From positions 186,001-250,000 of the forward strand of contig JAZQIZ010000001.1 of NCBI GenBank assembly GCA_045541395.1: 64,000 bases of DNA, given 5' to 3'. Positions within the stretch are counted from its first letter, which is position 1; every line of letters starts with the position of its first letter. Positions 34,500-43,368 of the stretch are shown here, piece after piece. The DNA is from JAZRWQ01 sp045541395. GTDB taxonomy: Bacteria > Bacillota > Clostridia > Oscillospirales > UMGS1783. A model generated the notes under the pieces. It saw nothing but the letters and a program-made list of their open reading frames with translations. It did not search any database and had not been told where the DNA came from. The position numbers and the translations under genes were made by a program.

Positions 34500-35861
34500 A
34501 TGGACGCTAAGGAAAAAATTTCTGTATTAATTGAGAAGGCTAAAGTCGCTCAGAAGCAGTTCGAAAGCTTTAACCAGGAACAGGTTGATGCATGCGTAAA
34601 GGCAATCGCAAAGGTTGTTTACGACAATGCTGAAATGTTCGCTAAGATGGCTGTCGAAGAAACCAGAATGGGCGTATACGAGGATAAGATCAAGAAGAAC
34701 CTCGGTAAGTCTAAGGTTATCTGGAACAACCTCAAGACTAAGAAGTCTGTTGGTATTATTGAAACTGATGAAGAAACAGGTATTACACTTGTTGCTCGTC
34801 CTGTAGGTATAGTTGGTGCTATCACTCCTTGCACTAACCCCATCGTTACTCCCATGTGCAACGCTATGTTTGCTTTCAAGGGCAGAAACGCTATTATTAT
34901 TGCTCCGCATCCCAGAGCTAAGAAGTGCACAGCTGAAATCAAGAGACTTTTTGATGAAGCTCTCGCAAAAGTTGGCGCTCCCGAAAATATCTTCCAGTAT
35001 GTTGAAGATTGCCGTGTTGAGGATTCTGCTGAACTTATGAAGGAAGTTGACGTTGTTGTTGCTACCGGCGGTATGGGTATGGTTAAGGCAGCTTACTCTT
35101 CCGGTAAGCCTGCATACGGCGTTGGCGCTGGTAACGTTCAGGGTATTATTGATGATGATGTTGATATCGCATTTGCAGTATCCAACCAGATCGAATCCCG
35201 TAAGTTTGATAATGGTATTATCTGCTCCGGTGACCAGACTTGTATTGCTCCTGCATCTAAGTATGATGAAATCATGGCTGAATTTGTTAAGCAGGGCTGC
35301 GTATTTGTTAACGATGCTGAAACCAGAGAAAAGCTTGTTAACGCTATATTCCCCGGCGGTGTTATGAATAAGGATCTCGTTGGTCAGTCTACTGCTAAGA
35401 TCGCTGAAGCTGCTGGCATTGAAATTCCTGAAGGCACTAAGGTTATTCTTATTGAAGCTGAAGGTTATGGCGCCGGTCACCTTCTTTCCAAGGAAAAGAT
35501 GTGTCCCGTTATGTCTACTTATAAGTATGACACATTCGAAGAAGCTGTTGCTATTGCACAGGCTAACCTCGAAGTTGAAGGCCGTGGCCATTCTTGCGGC
35601 ATTCAGTCCAACAACGAAGAACATCTTCTCTATGCAGGTGAAAAGCTTGAAGTTGCCCGCGTAGTTGTAAACCAGATCTGTTCTACCTCCAACGGTGGTG
35701 CTTTCACTAACGGTCTTGCTCCTACAACAACTCTTGGCTGCTGCTCTTGGGGTAATAACTCCATTTCCGAGAACTTCGACTATAAGTTCCTTATCAACTA
35801 CATCAGAGTTGCACGTCGCATCTCCAGACCTATTCCTACCGATGAAGAAATGTGGGGTTAA
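34500..35861 (+). CDS. CoA-acylating aldehyde dehydrogenase (SauS/SucD/PduP type)
   Basis: The protein, 453 residues, reversibly converts an aldehyde, CoA and NAD(P)+ to acyl-CoA. Landmarks are ARPVGIVGAITPCTNPIVTP, NAIIIAPHPRAKKC, VGAGNVQ and the catalytic-cysteine region FDNGIICSGDQTC. The overall sequence recalls acylating sulfoacetaldehyde and succinate-semialdehyde dehydrogenases more than bifunctional AdhE. The usual CxSE(N/Q) after the active cysteine reads CSGDQ. ATG 34500 is used because GGAGG at 34487 precedes it; ATG 34485 overlaps that site. First gene of the operon, with highly-expressed-type codons. Substrate unknown; acetaldehyde, sulfoacetaldehyde and semialdehydes are all possible. 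Confidence 0.85.
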   Translation: MDAKEKISVLIEKAKVAQKQFESFNQEQVDACVKAIAKVVYDNAEMFAKMAVEETRMGVYEDKIKKNLGKSKVIWNNLKTKKSVGIIETDEETGITLVARPVGIVGAITPCTNPIVTPMCNAMFAFKGRNAIIIAPHPRAKKCTAEIKRLFDEALAKVGAPENIFQYVEDCRVEDSAELMKEVDVVVATGGMGMVKAAYSSGKPAYGVGAGNVQGIIDDDVDIAFAVSNQIESRKFDNGIICSGDQTCIAPASKYDEIMAEFVKQGCVFVNDAETREKLVNAIFPGGVMNKDLVGQSTAKIAEAAGIEIPEGTKVILIEAEGYGAGHLLSKEKMCPVMSTYKYDTFEEAVAIAQANLEVEGRGHSCGIQSNNEEHLLYAGEKLEVARVVVNQICSTSNGGAFTNGLAPTTTLGCCSWGNNSISENFDYKFLINYIRVARRISRPIPTDEEMWG

Positions 35862-35868
35862 TTGAATT

Positions 35869-37032
35869 ATGGATTTAATGGAATTTAAAGCGAGAGAACT
35901 GTTTGAAATGGCAGGCCTGCCCGTTAAAAAGGGTGTAGTAGGCGAAACCGTTGAAGAATTAGTTGCCGCAATTGAAGCAAACAAAGAAATTACTTTTCCT
36001 TTAGTATGTAAAGCTCAGGTTCAGGTTGGTGGCCGCGGTAAAGCAGGCGGTATTAAAATGGCTGATAATATGGATCAGCTTAAGGAAGTTGCAGGCCAGA
36101 TCCTTGGTATGGATATTAAGGGTCACATCGTAAAGCGTCTTATGGCTGTTGAAAAGGCAGAAATCACTAAAGAATTCTATCTTTCTATTATGCTTGACAG
36201 ACTTACAAAGTGCCCCCTCGTTATCTTCTCTACTCAGGGTGGTATGGATATCGAAGAAGTTTCTAAGACTACTCCCGAACTTATTCATAAAATACCTGTT
36301 AATCCTCTTTCCGGCATGACCAAAGAAGTTACTTCTGACCTTGCTCAGAAAGCAGGCGTTGAAGGTAAAACTGCTGAACAGTTTGAAGAAGTTCTTGTTA
36401 AACTTTATGACTTCTTTATGGCGCGTGACTGTATGCTCGCAGAAATCAACCCCTTAGCTATCGATTGCGAAGGCAATATCCTCGCTCTCGACGGTAAGGT
36501 TTCTGTTGACGACAGCGCTCTTTACAGACAGCCCGAAGTTGCAGAATTCAAGAAGAGCCTTGAAAAGGATGAGGATGAACTCATTAAAGAAGCTCGTGAC
36601 TGGAATTTCCTTTACATTCCTTGTGATTCCAAGGGTACTATTGCTGTTTCCAGTAACGGTTCCGGTATGCTTATGTCTTGTATGGACAGAATCCATGACA
36701 ATGGCATGGTAGTATACGCTGGTCTTGACTTAGGTGGCGGCGCAACTGCTGAAAAGATTAAAGAAGCTATCCGTATCATCTCTACTGGTGATCAGGTTAA
36801 GGCTATCTTCATCAACATCTTCGGCGGCATCACCAGATGCGACGAAGTTGCAGGCGGTGTTAGACTTGCTAAGGAAACCTATGGTATTGATAAGCCTATC
36901 GTTATCAGATTCGAAGGCACTAACAAAGACAAGGGTCTTGAAATCATTCAGGGTCTTGACAATGTTATCTATGCAGACGGCCTTATTCAGGGCGTTGAGG
37001 AACTCGTTAAAAGGAGAGATCAGTTAGTATGA
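35869..37032 (+). CDS. SucC-like beta subunit of an ADP-forming acyl-CoA ligase
   Basis: An ATP-grasp protein of 387 residues with the nucleotide-binding KAQVQVGGRGKAGGIK near residue 47, AEINPLAID and NIFGGITRCDEVA. It matches succinyl-CoA synthetase beta throughout. The family's GAGLAMATMD/FLDVGGGA region here reads GSGMLMSCMD and GLDLGGGA, with other local changes. Paired with the next gene, overlapping by four bases, it would turn acyl-CoA, ADP and phosphate into acid, CoA and ATP. Genomic partners (aldehyde dehydrogenase, keto-acid dehydrogenase) argue against a TCA-cycle role. True succinyl-CoA ligase remains possible. Confidence 0.85.
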   Translation: MDLMEFKARELFEMAGLPVKKGVVGETVEELVAAIEANKEITFPLVCKAQVQVGGRGKAGGIKMADNMDQLKEVAGQILGMDIKGHIVKRLMAVEKAEITKEFYLSIMLDRLTKCPLVIFSTQGGMDIEEVSKTTPELIHKIPVNPLSGMTKEVTSDLAQKAGVEGKTAEQFEEVLVKLYDFFMARDCMLAEINPLAIDCEGNILALDGKVSVDDSALYRQPEVAEFKKSLEKDEDELIKEARDWNFLYIPCDSKGTIAVSSNGSGMLMSCMDRIHDNGMVVYAGLDLGGGATAEKIKEAIRIISTGDQVKAIFINIFGGITRCDEVAGGVRLAKETYGIDKPIVIRFEGTNKDKGLEIIQGLDNVIYADGLIQGVEELVKRRDQLV

Positions 37033-37907
37033 GTATTATGATTGATAAAGATACCCGTCTTATTGTACAGGGTATGACCGGTCGTGAAGGTTCCTTCCAC
37101 ACCGAACAGATGCTTGCTTATGGCACTAATGTTGTTGCAGGCGTAACCCCCGGCAAGGGCGGTCAGGAATTATTTGGTATTCCTGTTTTTAATACTGTAA
37201 AAGAAGCTATGGAAGCTACAAATGCTAACGCATCTGTAATCTTCGTTCCTGCAAAATTCTCTAAGGCTAGTATCGTTGAAGCCATCGAAGCAGGCGTCCC
37301 CAATATTTTCACTATTGCTGAACACGTTCCTGTTCACGATATGATGTATGTATATCATCTTGCAAGACAGAAGGGTGTTCGCGTTGTTGGTCCTAACTCC
37401 TTCGGCGTAATTTCTCCCGGCAAGACCAAGGCTGGTTTTATGTCTCATAAGATGTTTATGCCCGGTCCTGTAGGTCTTATGTCTCGTTCTGCTACCAACT
37501 GCTATGAAACCGTTCTTATGCTTACTCAGGCAGGCATAGGTCAGAGCACATGTGTTGGTGTTGGCGGCGATATGATCCCCGGTTCTACTTTTATGGACGT
37601 TCTTCCTCTCTTTGAAGAAGATCCCGAAACCAAGGTTGTTATTATGATTGGTGAAATTGGCGGTAACGAGGAAGAACTTGTTGCTGAATATCTTAAGAAG
37701 AACGGTATGAAGAAGCCCGTAGTTGCACTTATCGCTGGTAAGAACGCTCCTAAGGGCAGAAGTATGGGTCATGCTGGCGCTATCGTTTCTGCTGACGGTA
37801 CCGGTTCTGCTGAAAACAAGGAAAAGGTTCTTAAGGAAGCCGGCGTTATTATCGCTGAAACCACTACTCATATCGTAGGTATAGTAAACGAACTTCTTAA
37901 CAAGTAA
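37029..37907 (+). CDS. SucD-like alpha subunit of an ADP-forming acyl-CoA ligase
   Basis: A 292-residue protein with an N-terminal CoA-binding Rossmann domain (VQGMTGREGSFHTEQM), GPNSFGVISPG, STCVGVGGDMIPGS and the phosphohistidine motif GHAGAI (His248). The phosphotransfer machinery is thus intact. The segment that is SRSGTLTYE in succinyl-CoA synthetases reads SRSATNCYE (152-160), close to the acyl site, which hints at a different acid. Start ATG overlaps the beta-subunit stop. SucCD-like ligases acting on sulfoacetate or other acids are known, so the substrate must stay open. Confidence 0.85.
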   Translation: MSIMIDKDTRLIVQGMTGREGSFHTEQMLAYGTNVVAGVTPGKGGQELFGIPVFNTVKEAMEATNANASVIFVPAKFSKASIVEAIEAGVPNIFTIAEHVPVHDMMYVYHLARQKGVRVVGPNSFGVISPGKTKAGFMSHKMFMPGPVGLMSRSATNCYETVLMLTQAGIGQSTCVGVGGDMIPGSTFMDVLPLFEEDPETKVVIMIGEIGGNEEELVAEYLKKNGMKKPVVALIAGKNAPKGRSMGHAGAIVSADGTGSAENKEKVLKEAGVIIAETTTHIVGIVNELLNK

Positions 37908-37930
37908 TTATATTCGGAGGTGTATATATA

Positions 37931-38899
37931 ATGACTAAACAGCAATACTTAGACACTCTCCTTATGATGTATAAAATCAGAGATTTCGAAATGACTGCCG
38001 TTAGATTCTTCGAGCAGAATATTCTCAGAGGTTCTGTACATCTTTGCGTGGGTGAAGAAGCTGGCCCTGCTACAATGGCTAACTTCATTACAGATAACGA
38101 CTATATCACATCTACTCACCGTGGTCACGGTCACTGCATCGCTAAGGGTGCCAGACTTGACAGAGCCATGTGCGAATTGATGGGTAAGAATGACGGTTAT
38201 TGCAACGGTCGTTCCGGTTCTATGCATATCGCTGACTTTGAAAAGGGTAACTTAGGCGCAAACGCTATCGTTGGCGGCGGCTATCCTATCGCTGTTGGCG
38301 CTGGTCTTGGTATCAAGATGCAGGGCAGAAATGACGTTGTAGTATGCTGGAGTGGTGACTCTGCTACTAACGAAGGTACTTTCCATGAAGCACTCAATAT
38401 GGCTGCTATCTGGAAGCTCCCCGTTATTTTCGTAGTTGAAAACAACCTTTACGGTATTTCTGTTCCTCAGTGGCAGTCTACTTCCGTTAAGGATCTTTCT
38501 GTACGTGCTAAGTCCTACAATATGCCCGGTGTTACCGTAGACGGCAACGATGTTGTTGCTCTTGCTAAGGTATTCGAAAAGGCAGTTAAGGATTGCCGTG
38601 CAGGTAAAGGCCCCATCCTTATTGAAACTAAGACTTACCGTTGGCTCGGTCACTGGACCGGCGACCCCACACCTTACAGAACTAAGGAAGAGGTTGAAGA
38701 ATGGAAGGCTAAGTGCCCCATCAAGCGTTTGCGTGAATACCTTATCGCTGAACAGGGCTGCACTGAAGAAGAGCTCAATGCTATTGAAAAGGCTGCTGAG
38801 GAAGAAATGGCAGCAGCTGCTGAATATGCTCTCAATGCTCCCGAGCCTGATCCCGCATTCGTTATGAACGATGTATTTTATGAGGGAGGTAACGAATAA
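37931..38899 (+). CDS. Thiamine-dependent dehydrogenase E1 component, alpha subunit (AcoA/PdhA-like)
   Basis: The protein, 322 residues, has the E1-alpha core THRGHGHCIAKGA, GRSGSMHIAD and GANAIVGGGYPIAVGAGLG, then the TPP-binding fold. The metal/TPP motif usually GDG reads GDS (142-144), with the matching NN at 171-172 (GDSATNEG...VENNLYG). The THRGHGH/MHIAD pattern is closest to acetoin dehydrogenase alpha, though pyruvate dehydrogenase alpha is similar. A GGAGGT ribosome site precedes the ATG. With the beta subunit, E2 and E3 downstream it forms a complete complex. Substrate class: acetoin or a 2-oxoacid. Confidence 0.9.
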   Translation: MTKQQYLDTLLMMYKIRDFEMTAVRFFEQNILRGSVHLCVGEEAGPATMANFITDNDYITSTHRGHGHCIAKGARLDRAMCELMGKNDGYCNGRSGSMHIADFEKGNLGANAIVGGGYPIAVGAGLGIKMQGRNDVVVCWSGDSATNEGTFHEALNMAAIWKLPVIFVVENNLYGISVPQWQSTSVKDLSVRAKSYNMPGVTVDGNDVVALAKVFEKAVKDCRAGKGPILIETKTYRWLGHWTGDPTPYRTKEEVEEWKAKCPIKRLREYLIAEQGCTEEELNAIEKAAEEEMAAAAEYALNAPEPDPAFVMNDVFYEGGNE

Positions 38900-39882
38900 T
38901 GAGTAGAAAAACTTATGCAATGGCTATAAGAGATGTCATCGCTGAAGAAATGCGCAGAGACGAACGCGTATTCGTAATGGGCGAAGATATCGAAGTTCTT
39001 GGCGGTATTTTTGGCTGCACAAGAGGTCTTGCTGATGAATTCGGCGTAGACAGAGTTAGAAACACTCCCATTTCCGAAGCAGGCTTCGTAGGTGCCGGTC
39101 TTGGTGCTGCTTGCGTTGGTATGCGTCCTATCGTTGAACTTATGTATTTTGACTTTGCGCTTGTTGCTGCTGACCAGATCATCAACCAGGTTGCAAAGAC
39201 CAGATATGTATTTGGTGGTAAGGCTAGAATTCCCCTCGTAATCAGAGGTCAGCAGGGTGTTGGCCGTGGTAACGCTGCTACACACTCTCAGTCTTTAGAA
39301 GCAATCTTTATGCATTTCCCCGGCTTAAAGCTGGTTATGCCTTCTACTCCTGATGATGCCGCAGGTCTTCTCCGTACTGCTATCAGAGATGATAACCCTG
39401 TTATTTTCATCGAACATAAGGCTCTTTATGTCAACAAGGGTGAAGTTAATGACGATCCCGATTATTGTATTCCTTTCGGCAAGGCTAAGATCGCCAGAGA
39501 AGGTAAGGATGTAACTGTTGTTGCAACTCATACTTACGTTCAAAAAGCAATCAATGTTGCTGAAAAGCTTGAAAAAGAAATGGGTATCAGCGTTGAAGTT
39601 ATCGACCCCAGAACTCTCGTTCCTCTCGATATGGATACCATTGAAGCATCCGTTAAGAAGACCGGCCGTGCTGTAGTTGTTCACGAAGCACATAAGGTTT
39701 GCGGTATTGGTGCTGAGCTTGCTTCTCAGATCTCTGAAAGAACCTTTAAGTATCTTGATGCTCCTGTTGAACGTCTTGGTGCTAAGGCTTGTCCTCTGCC
39801 TTTCAACCTTGGTCTTGAAAACGCAGTTGTTCCTCAGGAACAGGATATCTACGACGCAATTAAAAGAACTCTGTATAAATAA
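38899..39882 (+). CDS. Thiamine-dependent dehydrogenase E1 component, beta subunit (AcoB/PdhB-like)
   Basis: A transketolase-like protein, 327 residues, with GEDIEVLGGIFGCTRGL, RVRNTPISEAGFVGAGLGAA, ATHSQSLEAIFMHFPGLK and PSTPDDAAGLL. This matches acetoin and pyruvate dehydrogenase beta subunits, with conserved E in ISE contacting TPP and His in THSQS. It overlaps the alpha gene by one base. GTRGL plus 'HSQSLE' resembles AcoB. Together with alpha it decarboxylates or cleaves the substrate and passes the acyl group to E2 lipoate. Confidence 0.92.
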   Translation: MSRKTYAMAIRDVIAEEMRRDERVFVMGEDIEVLGGIFGCTRGLADEFGVDRVRNTPISEAGFVGAGLGAACVGMRPIVELMYFDFALVAADQIINQVAKTRYVFGGKARIPLVIRGQQGVGRGNAATHSQSLEAIFMHFPGLKLVMPSTPDDAAGLLRTAIRDDNPVIFIEHKALYVNKGEVNDDPDYCIPFGKAKIAREGKDVTVVATHTYVQKAINVAEKLEKEMGISVEVIDPRTLVPLDMDTIEASVKKTGRAVVVHEAHKVCGIGAELASQISERTFKYLDAPVERLGAKACPLPFNLGLENAVVPQEQDIYDAIKRTLYK

Positions 39883-39900
39883 TTAAGGAGGCGAAGTAAA

Positions 39901-41877
39901 ATGGCTTCTACTATTATAATGCCTAAACAGGGCCTCCAGATGACAGAAGGTACTATTATTAAGTGGTTAAAGAAGGAAGGCGAATCCGTTAAGGAAGGCG
40001 AACCTTTGTTTGAAATGGAAACCGATAAGCTCACCATTACTATGGACTCCACTGCAACCGGTACTCTTCTTAAAATAGTAAAGGGCGAAGGCGAAGTTGT
40101 TCCCATCACTGAAGTTATTGCTTATGTTGGTGAACCAGGCGAAGCTATTCCCGGCGCTGAAGCTCCTGCAGCTGCTCCTGCTCCTGCGGTTGATCCTAGC
40201 TCTATTAATGCAAGCATAGTTATTATGCCTAAGCAGGGCTTACAGATGACCGAAGGCACTATCATTAAGTGGCTCAAAAAAGAAGGCGAAACTGTTAAAG
40301 AAGGCGAACCCTTATTTGAAATGGAAACTGATAAACTTACCATCACTATGGATTCAACTGCTACAGGTACTGTACTGAAGCTTATCCGTGCTGAAGGTGA
40401 AGTTGTTCCCATTACTGAACCTATCGCAGTTATCGGTGAACCCGGTACTGACATTGGTCCTCTTCTCGGTGAAGCTCCCGCAGCTCCTGCTGCAGCTCCC
40501 GTAGAAGCTGCTCCTGCGGTTGATCTTAGCTCCATTAAGGCTAGTGTTATTATTATGCCTAAACAGGGCTTACAGATGACTGAAGGTACTATCATTAAAT
40601 GGCTTAAGAAGGAAGGCGAAACTGTTAAAGAAGGCGAACCTCTCTTCGAAATGGAAACCGACAAGCTTACTATCACTATGGACTCTACCGCTACAGGTAC
40701 CGTACTTAAGATAGTTCGCGGCGAAGGTGAAGTAGTACCTATTACTGAACCTATTGCTGTTGTTGGTGAACCCGGCACTGATTATGCTCCTCTTCTTGGT
40801 ACAGCTCCCGCTGCTGCACCCGCTGCAACTCCTGCTGCTCCTGCAGTTACGGCATCTGCTGCTCCTGCAGCTCCTGCAGTAAAGCGTGCTCCCGGTGAAA
40901 AGGTATTTGCTACTCCCAGAGCTAAGTGGAGAGCAGAAGAGAAGGGTATTGCTATTGAAGCAGTAGCTGGTACCGGCCCTGACGGTCTTATTATTGAGAG
41001 AGACGTTCTTAACACTGACGTAACCGCAATTAAGGCTTCTCCTGTTGCTAAGAAGCTTGCTGAGCTCAATGGTGTTGATCTGTCCACTATTACCGGCACC
41101 GGCGCTAACGGCAAGATCATGAAGGGCGACGTTCTTGGCACCAACGCTCCTAAGGAAGAAGTTGTTGCTGAAGTTGCTGCTCCTGTTGCTGTTCAGGCTG
41201 AGCATAAGGAAACTATCATTCCCTTTACCGGCATGAGAAAGGCTATTGCTAACAACATGATGAAGAGCCTTGAAACTATGGCTCAGGCTAACCACCGTAT
41301 GAAGGTAGATATGTCTGAATCCGTTCGTTTCAGAAGCAAACTTAAGGCTGCAGATATCAAGGTATCCTATACTGATATCCTTGTTAAGGCTGTTGCTCAC
41401 GCACTCATCAAGTATCCTGCTATGAACGCTTGTGTTGATGGCAATAACATTATTCAGAAGCATTATGTAAATATGGGCATTGCTGTTGCTATTGAAAACG
41501 GTCTTATCGTTCCCAATATCAAGGACGCTCATCTTAAGTCCGTTGTTGATATCCACGGTGAAGTTGCTTCCTTAGCTAAGAAGGCTAGAGAAGGCAAGCT
41601 TACCAGAGATGAATACACCAGCGGTACATTTACAATCACCAATCTTGGTATGTATGACATCGATGATTTCACACCCGTTATCAATCCTCCTGAGGTTGGT
41701 ATCTTAGGTGTTGGTACCATCAAGGATACACCTGTTGTAGAAAACGGCGAAATTGTTGTTCGTCCTATAATGACTCTGTCTCTTACTTATGACCACAGAG
41801 TTATAGACGGCGCACCTGCAGCTGAATTCTTACAGTATATCAAGACTCTGCTTCAGAATCCCTATCTGATGATGTAA
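39901..41877 (+). CDS. Dihydrolipoyl acyltransferase E2 with three lipoyl domains and two subunit-binding domains
   Basis: The 658-residue protein holds, in order, three lipoyl domains (about 1-78, 103-181, 213-291), each with the lipoylation motif ETDKLTITMDS (Lys43, Lys145, Lys255), joined by Ala/Pro linkers. Two peripheral-subunit-binding domains follow (about 335-371 FATPRAKWRAEEKGI; 378-412 ASPVAKKLAELNGV), then the catalytic domain (436-658) with HRVIDG (His632, Asp636). It transfers the acyl group from lipoate to CoA. Firmicute acetoin or pyruvate E2s usually have one lipoyl domain, so three plus a duplicated binding domain is large. The three lipoyl sequences are almost identical, implying recent duplication or homogenisation. 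Confidence 0.95.
   Translation: MASTIIMPKQGLQMTEGTIIKWLKKEGESVKEGEPLFEMETDKLTITMDSTATGTLLKIVKGEGEVVPITEVIAYVGEPGEAIPGAEAPAAAPAPAVDPSSINASIVIMPKQGLQMTEGTIIKWLKKEGETVKEGEPLFEMETDKLTITMDSTATGTVLKLIRAEGEVVPITEPIAVIGEPGTDIGPLLGEAPAAPAAAPVEAAPAVDLSSIKASVIIMPKQGLQMTEGTIIKWLKKEGETVKEGEPLFEMETDKLTITMDSTATGTVLKIVRGEGEVVPITEPIAVVGEPGTDYAPLLGTAPAAAPAATPAAPAVTASAAPAAPAVKRAPGEKVFATPRAKWRAEEKGIAIEAVAGTGPDGLIIERDVLNTDVTAIKASPVAKKLAELNGVDLSTITGTGANGKIMKGDVLGTNAPKEEVVAEVAAPVAVQAEHKETIIPFTGMRKAIANNMMKSLETMAQANHRMKVDMSESVRFRSKLKAADIKVSYTDILVKAVAHALIKYPAMNACVDGNNIIQKHYVNMGIAVAIENGLIVPNIKDAHLKSVVDIHGEVASLAKKAREGKLTRDEYTSGTFTITNLGMYDIDDFTPVINPPEVGILGVGTIKDTPVVENGEIVVRPIMTLSLTYDHRVIDGAPAAEFLQYIKTLLQNPYLMM
39907..40773 (+). 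repeat. Triplicated lipoyl-domain coding repeat
   Basis: Three in-frame copies begin near 39907, 40213 and 40543, spaced 306 and 330 bases. Each encodes IMPKQGLQMTEGTIIKWLKK and, further on, KEGEPLFEMETDKL, almost without change. Synonymous differences separate the copies at the DNA level. Confidence 0.92.
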
Positions 41878-41893
41878 TTTAATCTAAAAAGAA

Positions 41894-41920
41894 GGGCGTG
41901 TAGCATTTTGTTACACGCCC
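41894..41920 (+). other. Intra-operon hairpin between E2 and E3 genes
   Basis: A 9-bp perfect GC-rich stem (41894-41902 with 41912-41920) with no following T-run. It is more like an mRNA-processing or stabilising element, or a weak attenuator that tunes the downstream genes, than a terminator. Confidence 0.6.
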
Positions 41921-41952
41921 TAAGACAATAATCCATAAAGGAGTAATTTAAA

Positions 41953-43347
41953 ATGGCTAATCAGTTCGAAGTAGCTGTTATTGGCGGTGGCCCCGGCGGT
42001 TACGTTGCCGCAATTGCCAGCGCACAGCTCGGTATGAAAACCGTACTTATCGAAAAAGATTCCCTCGGTGGCACTTGCCTAAACCGTGGTTGCATTCCTA
42101 CTAAAGCTCTTTTACATTCTGCTGAAGTTTATACCAGCGCTAAAGAAGCTGAAGAATACGGTGTACTTACTTCCGGCGTAGCATTTGATTATGCTAAGGT
42201 TGCCGCTCGTAAAGATGCTGTTGTTTCCCGTCTCGTAAGAGGTATTGAAGGTCTTGTTAGAGGTAACAAGGTTACTCTTATTCGCGGCACAGGCGTTTTT
42301 AAGAACGCTAATACTATAGAAGTTACCGGTCAGGAACCTCAGACCGTTACTTTTGATAAAGCTATTATTGCTACTGGTTCTTATCCTGCAAGAATTCCTA
42401 TTCCCGGTACCGATCTTCCCGGTGTTATGAACTCCGATGGTTTCCTTGCTCTTCAGGAACTTCCTAAGTCTGCTGTTGTTATTGGCGGCGGCGTTATTGG
42501 TATTGAATTTGCTTCTGTTATGAACGCATTTGGTACTGATGTTTCTATTATTGAAATGATGACAGAAATTCTTCCCGGTCAGGATGCTGAAATCTGTGCT
42601 TCTATGAGAAAGATACTTGAAAAGAAGGGCGTTCGCTTCCACCTCGGTTCCAAGGTTGTTGGTATTACCAAGGAAGACGGTCTTACCGTTACCTTTGAAC
42701 AGGACGGCAAGACTCAGACAGAGAAGGGTGAAATCGTTATCCTTTCTGCCGGCAGAAGACCTATGTCTCAGGATCTTGGTTTTGAAGCTGTTGGTATTAA
42801 GATGGAAAGAGGCTTTGTTCAGGTTAATGAATATTGCCAGACTAACATTCCAAACATTTATGCTATCGGTGATGTTAACGGTAAAGTAATGCTTGCTCAT
42901 GCTGCTTCTCATCAGGGTATGGTAGCTGTACATAACTGTAAGCACGGTAACTCCAAGAAAGCCGATTTTGAACTTGTTCCCGGTTGTGTATATACTACTC
43001 CCGAGATAGCCAGTGTTGGTCTTACTGAAGAAAAAGCTAAGGCTAAGGGTTATGCTGTTAAGGTTGGTAAGTTTGCTGCATCCGGCAACGGTAAGTCCCT
43101 TGTTATGGGTGAAACCGAAGGTTTTGTTAAGATCGTTTCCGAAGAAAAGACCGGCGAAATCTTAGGTATGCAGTTATTCTGCGGTCATGCTACCGATATG
43201 ATCGGTGAAGGTCTTGCAGCTATTAAGCTCGAAAGCACTGTAGAAGAAATTGCTGATGCTATCCATCCTCATCCCACAGTAAATGAAATGATCATGGAAG
43301 CTGCTCATATGATTCAGGGCCACTGTGCTCACAGCATTAAGAGATAA
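41953..43347 (+). CDS. lpdA: Dihydrolipoyl dehydrogenase (E3)
   Basis: The flavoprotein of 464 residues has FAD-binding GGGPGGYVAAIASAQLG, the redox disulfide GGTCLNRGCIPTKALLH, NAD-binding VIGGGVIGIEFASVM, and the dimer-interface catalytic His in HPHPTVNE. It reoxidises E2 lipoate and yields NADH. A classical GGAGT ribosome site precedes the ATG. No own promoter is evident; a 75-base spacer with a hairpin separates it from E2. Only E3 visible in the window. Confidence 0.96.
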   Translation: MANQFEVAVIGGGPGGYVAAIASAQLGMKTVLIEKDSLGGTCLNRGCIPTKALLHSAEVYTSAKEAEEYGVLTSGVAFDYAKVAARKDAVVSRLVRGIEGLVRGNKVTLIRGTGVFKNANTIEVTGQEPQTVTFDKAIIATGSYPARIPIPGTDLPGVMNSDGFLALQELPKSAVVIGGGVIGIEFASVMNAFGTDVSIIEMMTEILPGQDAEICASMRKILEKKGVRFHLGSKVVGITKEDGLTVTFEQDGKTQTEKGEIVILSAGRRPMSQDLGFEAVGIKMERGFVQVNEYCQTNIPNIYAIGDVNGKVMLAHAASHQGMVAVHNCKHGNSKKADFELVPGCVYTTPEIASVGLTEEKAKAKGYAVKVGKFAASGNGKSLVMGETEGFVKIVSEEKTGEILGMQLFCGHATDMIGEGLAAIKLESTVEEIADAIHPHPTVNEMIMEAAHMIQGHCAHSIKR

Positions 43348-43368
43348 CGTAAGCACAGGAGGTTTACT

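Noticed and set aside
34527..35984. Long open frame on the minus strand opposite the aldehyde dehydrogenase
   Set aside because: It is a mirror of a gene with strong codon bias (AAG, GCT, GTT), which leaves the opposite strand open. It has no ribosome site or family resemblance. Similar shadows occur opposite E2, E3, LarA and SucD.
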